Shown here: positions 22,743-24,300 of the stretch, piece after piece
Layout of the letters: every line of letters starts with the position of its first letter
Position numbering within the stretch: position 1 is the first letter of the stretch
Translations under genes and position numbers: made by a program
Origin: an uncultured Ruminococcus sp.
GTDB taxonomy: Bacteria > Bacillota > Clostridia > Oscillospirales > CAG-272
Length of the DNA: 24,300 bases
Assembly: GCA_902797125.1 (NCBI GenBank)
Contig: CADBRS010000116.1
Coordinates: forward strand, 1-24,300
Direction: 5' to 3'
Notes under the pieces: generated by a model
Database searches by the model: none
Told to the model about the DNA's origin: nothing
What the model saw: only the letters and a program-made list of their open reading frames with translations

Positions 22743-23373
22743 AGCAGGCATATTTCTTTTAGTGCTTTGCTTGCTTTCATGCGTTGTTCTCACCGGATGC
22801 GGAAAAGGCCCGGCCATTGAAGAAATCAAGGATCGTGCGGTTTGGCTGATCGAACACAGTTATTCAGCCAACACCATTCTTTTCGGCGAAGGGCTGCCCG
22901 TTTTTGAGCGCAACAGTCCGGTGGCGGATTTGTTATATGTTTACGATTCCGCAGACACAACGCAAAACGCAAATTACAATTTGGTTTCAGCAGCTACTTC
23001 GTTCAGGACGCAGGCTGAAATGATGGAATATCTCGAGTCGGTTTATTCATCGGCTTATTTGGCTTCTCTCTACCCTGCTCTTTTCACCGGAACGGTATAC
23101 GAGTTCGGTGATGGAAGCGCAAGTGTGGAAGGTGCCAGATACCGAGAAGAAGCCGAAGGGATTTTGTACCAGTCTTCCCAATATTCTCCGTTTGTGACCG
23201 GAGAAAGGATCTATGACTATTCAACCATGACCATTGTCGGAAAGAGCACACCGAAACAGGTCAAAATCCGGCTGGATAGCTACAAATTGGGAGAGACCGA
23301 AGAAAAACTTCCGATAACCTTGACGTTTGTTTTTGAAAGAAACGCATGGTACTTGGATTCCCCAACTTACTGA
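22714..23373 (+). CDS. Putative lipoprotein, function unknown
   Basis: I do not recognise this 219-aa protein. It has a clear lipoprotein signal: basic start (MPIMKK), hydrophobic helix, then the lipobox VLTGC with Cys29, so it should be anchored on the outer face of the membrane. The remaining roughly 190 residues look like a small globular domain rich in Tyr, Ser and Glu with no enzyme motif I can name. Two starts are possible: ATG 22714 (GAGG 12 bases upstream) and ATG 22723; both keep the signal. It starts inside gyrA, so it depends on the gyrA transcript. A strong hairpin follows its stop by seven bases. Confidence 0.8.
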   Translation: MPIMKKVIFKAGIFLLVLCLLSCVVLTGCGKGPAIEEIKDRAVWLIEHSYSANTILFGEGLPVFERNSPVADLLYVYDSADTTQNANYNLVSAATSFRTQAEMMEYLESVYSSAYLASLYPALFTGTVYEFGDGSASVEGARYREEAEGILYQSSQYSPFVTGERIYDYSTMTIVGKSTPKQVKIRLDSYKLGETEEKLPITLTFVFERNAWYLDSPTY

Positions 23374-23379
23374 TTTTGA

Positions 23380-23407
23380 TGAGGGAGAAAGGATGCTTTC
23401 TCCCTCA
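23380..23407 (+). other. Strong inverted repeat in the leader of mnmG
   Basis: TGAGGGAGAAAG and CTTTCTCCCTCA form a perfect 12-bp stem with a 4-base GATG loop. No U-run follows (AACAATT), so it is not a standard intrinsic terminator. The 5' arm contains a ribosome-binding-like GGGAGAAAGG right before an ATG at 23393 that opens an 11-codon frame ending at 23428. An RNA-stability, attenuation or leader-peptide role is possible, but undetermined. Confidence 0.6.
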
Positions 23408-23425
23408 AACAATTATGGAGAGATA

Positions 23426-23441
23426 TAGAACAAAAGTTCTA
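23426..23441. repeat. Small inverted repeat before the mnmG ribosome-binding site
   Basis: TAGAAC-AAAA-GTTCTA, a perfect 6-bp stem with a 4-base loop, ends five bases before the AGGAAAGGG site of mnmG. It could be an operator-like dyad or a weak hairpin limiting access to that site. Short AT-rich dyads also arise by chance. Confidence 0.35.
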
Positions 23442-23458
23442 AAACAGGAAAGGGACTC

Positions 23459-24300
23459 ATGGATAAGTCTGAGTTGAAAACTGATGTTTTTGTGATCGGC
23501 GCAGGGCATGCAGGGATTGAAGCGGCTTTGGCAAGCGCCCGAATTGGAGCGGACACGGTGCTGATGACTATGTCGCTTGACGCGATCGCCAATATGCCAT
23601 GCAATCCGTCGATTGGCGGCTCTGCAAAAGGCCATCTGGTTTACGAAATTGATGCCTTGGGCGGAGAAATGGGTTTTGCGGCCGATCGGGTGACCCTTCA
23701 GAGCCGAACACTGAATCTGGGTAAAGGCGCGGCAGTCCACGCCAAAAGGATTCAGGCGGACAGGGCCAGATACCGCTTGATCATGAAAAACACCCTGGAG
23801 AAACAGGAACGACTCAGGCTGGTCCAAGGTGAGGCTGTCGAAATCCTGACGCATGTCATCGATGGCAAACAGACTGTATGCGGTGTTAAAACGAAGCTCG
23901 GAGAGATATGGGAATGCTCGTGCGTTGTCATCTGCACCGGCACGTTTTTGGATAGCCGCGTTTTTGTGGGCGATGTGAATTATGCGAGCGGCCCAGACGG
24001 CATGCTGCCGGCCGTGGGCTTGTCTGATTCCCTGACAAAAATCGGAGTCAAGTTGGTGCGATTCAAAACAGGCACACCGCCCAGAGTGAAGAAGCAGACC
24101 ATCGACTTGCAGAGGCTGGAATTGCAGCCAGGCGAAGACGATCCGGCCCCATTTTCAGCTAAAACCCCCTCAGAGAGCTACTTAACAGGGGAACAGGTGC
24201 CCTGTTACATCGTTTATACGAACAGTGAAACGCATAAAATCATAAGAGACAATATTCAGAGATCTGCCATGTACTCAGGTCAGATCCACGGCACCGGGCC
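23459..24300 (+). CDS. mnmG: tRNA uridine-modification enzyme MnmG (GidA), 3' end cut off
   Basis: FAD-dependent partner of MnmE that installs carboxymethylaminomethyl groups on wobble U34 of tRNAs. The frame is open from ATG 23459 to the window end (280 codons of an expected 620-640). The N-terminal Rossmann motif is VIGAGHAGIEAA (12-23), followed by MPCNPSIGGSAKGHLV with conserved Cys48, EIDALGGEMG, TVLMTM, and later ICTGTFLD and FKTGTPPR, all typical of MnmG. AGGAAAGGG precedes the start with good spacing. The motif after SRTLN reads GKGAAVHAKR where many family members have GKGPAVR, a local divergence. It is the last gene of the rightward series here; mnmE is not within the window. Confidence 0.95.
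   Translation, partial: MDKSELKTDVFVIGAGHAGIEAALASARIGADTVLMTMSLDAIANMPCNPSIGGSAKGHLVYEIDALGGEMGFAADRVTLQSRTLNLGKGAAVHAKRIQADRARYRLIMKNTLEKQERLRLVQGEAVEILTHVIDGKQTVCGVKTKLGEIWECSCVVICTGTFLDSRVFVGDVNYASGPDGMLPAVGLSDSLTKIGVKLVRFKTGTPPRVKKQTIDLQRLELQPGEDDPAPFSAKTPSESYLTGEQVPCYIVYTNSETHKIIRDNIQRSAMYSGQIHGTG

Noticed and set aside
1..24300. CRISPR array, insertion sequence, prophage, toxin-antitoxin or secondary-metabolite locus
   Set aside because: Looked for regularly spaced repeats, transposase or integrase motifs and small paired genes; none is visible, and nearly all sequence is accounted for by housekeeping genes.

Overview
The window is the replication-origin region of a bacterial chromosome, most likely from a member of the Bacillota (Clostridia-like). 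The evidence is the dnaA-dnaN-recF-remB-gyrB order, which resembles the Bacillus/Clostridium origin, the RemB (DUF370) protein, and a cluster of DnaA boxes in the AT-rich dnaA-dnaN gap. I cannot assign a family or genus. Almost every gene points away from the origin at about 11.9 kb: minus strand on the left, plus strand on the right. The exception is the partial rnz gene at the left edge. I found no tRNA, rRNA, CRISPR array, transposase or phage gene.

Left arm (minus strand, read from the origin outward): dut, maf, a class B penicillin-binding protein (PBP2/mrdA) and an unusual mreB form one tight series. A compact accessory block follows: a CE7-like acetyl esterase, a second alpha/beta-hydrolase, a small RNHCP zinc-ribbon protein and a GH2 beta-mannosidase. 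Together they look like intracellular processing of acetylated manno-oligosaccharides. Then comes ruvX, which converges on and overlaps the end of rnz.

Origin: divergent promoters lie between dut and dnaA, with a 16-base alternating purine/pyrimidine CG tract next to an extended -10 element for dnaA. The 433-bp dnaA-dnaN gap holds five DnaA-box matches. Three of them can fold into a hairpin followed by a T-run, and a candidate DnaA-trio lies close to dnaN.

Right arm (plus strand): dnaN, recF, remB and gyrB, then a PfkB-family sugar kinase, murI, mreC, mreD, gyrA, a lipoprotein of unknown function and the start of mnmG. So gyrB and gyrA are separated by cell-wall and cell-shape genes, and the usual maf-mreB-mreC-mreD neighbourhood is split into two pieces on opposite sides of the origin.

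Most of the content is housekeeping. The points most worth a second look are an MreB lacking the catalytic Glu motif, the shape cluster split around oriC, the DnaA-box cluster that doubles as a terminator-like hairpin, the rnz/ruvX antisense arrangement, the altered DnaA box-recognition motif, and a Gly at the GyrA quinolone-resistance position.
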